Part shown: positions 63,947 through 64,000 of the stretch, piece by piece
How positions within the stretch are numbered: the first letter of the stretch is position 1
Layout: each line of letters opens with the position of its first letter
DNA from: Kaistella carnis
Lineage (GTDB): Bacteria; Bacteroidota; Bacteroidia; Flavobacteriales; Weeksellaceae
DNA length: 64,000 bases
Assembly: GCF_003860585.1 (NCBI RefSeq)
Contig: NZ_CP034159.1
Span: forward strand, 2,356,001 to 2,420,000
Reading direction: 5' to 3'
Notes under the pieces: generated by a model
Told to the model about the DNA's origin: nothing
Database searches by the model: none
The model's input: the letters and a program-made list of their open reading frames with translations, nothing else
Translations under genes and position numbers: made by a program

Positions 63947-64000
63947 ATGAAAAAAGTAAACAAATATTTAACAATTGGTGCCATATCCGCTATTATGGTA
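63947..64000 (+). CDS. Start of a further exported protein (truncated by window edge)
   Basis: The ATG at 63947 opens a frame to the window end, 18 codons. It reads MKKVNKYLTIGAISAIMV, a positively charged N-terminus then a hydrophobic stretch, typical of a signal peptide or first membrane helix. The divergent DUF4251 gene lies 104 bases away. Too little remains to identify it. Confidence 0.5.
   Translation, partial: MKKVNKYLTIGAISAIMV

Overview
The window is chromosomal DNA from a member of the Bacteroidota, most likely a Weeksellaceae flavobacterium close to Chryseobacterium or Kaistella. Evidence for this is the AT-rich composition, the absence of strong Shine-Dalgarno sequences, and several matches to the Bacteroidota promoter (TTTG, about 19 bases, TAnnTTTG). 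Clade-specific families also fit: GLPGLI, the type IX secretion protein PorD (DUF4835), DUF5687, DUF4251, DUF6132, the Bacteroidota omega subunit and TonB-dependent receptors with small Cys-rich partners. The genus is an inference.

Layout. 1-7.1 kb: DUF445 membrane protein (cut by the window edge), MsrB, a lipoprotein with a duplicated HRC motif, a TonB receptor carrying two HMA metal-binding domains with a Cys-rich partner, an L,D-transpeptidase and a GLPGLI protein. 7.2-11.3 kb: sufA-like, sufB, sufC, sufD behind a near-consensus promoter. 11.6-21 kb: a small HExxH protein, methylmalonyl-CoA mutase, release factor 1, class I fumarase, a frameshifted WYL regulator and class II fumarase. 21-29.6 kb: an ABC exporter pair, then the block bamD-rpoZ-coaBC-porD-recN, and a TetR regulator. 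29.7-32.1 kb: tatD-tcdA-rnpA-DUF4126. 32.2-39.1 kb: miaB, two small envelope proteins, a sigma-54 activator, lptE and a long acidic protein, all leftward. 39.3-41.3 kb: an IS1595-type element inside a small TonB-C-like gene, next to an intact paralogue. 41.4-45.5 kb: lysA, a probable 25-residue gene, a DnaQ-type exonuclease and a HerA-like ATPase. 45.7-49.1 kb: a copper-uptake locus. 49.2-53.8 kb: a GreA-like protein and a persulfide/sulfur operon. 53.8-64 kb: omega-amidase, a small beta-barrel, RseP, tRNA-Asn, PepT, HMG-CoA lyase, two OsmC proteins, a MIP18-family protein, an exonuclease, a CsaA-like protein, a cytochrome c lipoprotein, MeaB, DUF4251 and the start of one further gene.

How the genes work together. 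Two separate metal-receptor loci (2.2-5.3 kb and 45.7-49.1 kb) share one design: a small secreted Cys/His-rich protein ending in a Pro-Pro tail, transcribed ahead of an outer-membrane TonB receptor. The second receptor carries the CxxxM and HxM motifs of the copper importer OprC, and its partner lipoprotein has two Met/His clusters. The sulfur operon couples a TauE-like permease, a persulfide-dioxygenase/rhodanese protein, two further rhodaneses, small membrane proteins and a thioredoxin through 4-8 base overlaps. MutA and its chaperone MeaB lie about 48 kb apart; SufB/C/D and a MIP18 protein serve Fe-S assembly.

Other signals are an 82-base hairpin repeat with compensatory changes at the 3' ends of sufD and miaB, two single-base frameshifts in A runs (WYL regulator, MBL-rhodanese) that could be real or assembly errors, and -7 promoter boxes that nearly touch start codons. 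I found no CRISPR array, prophage or rRNA.
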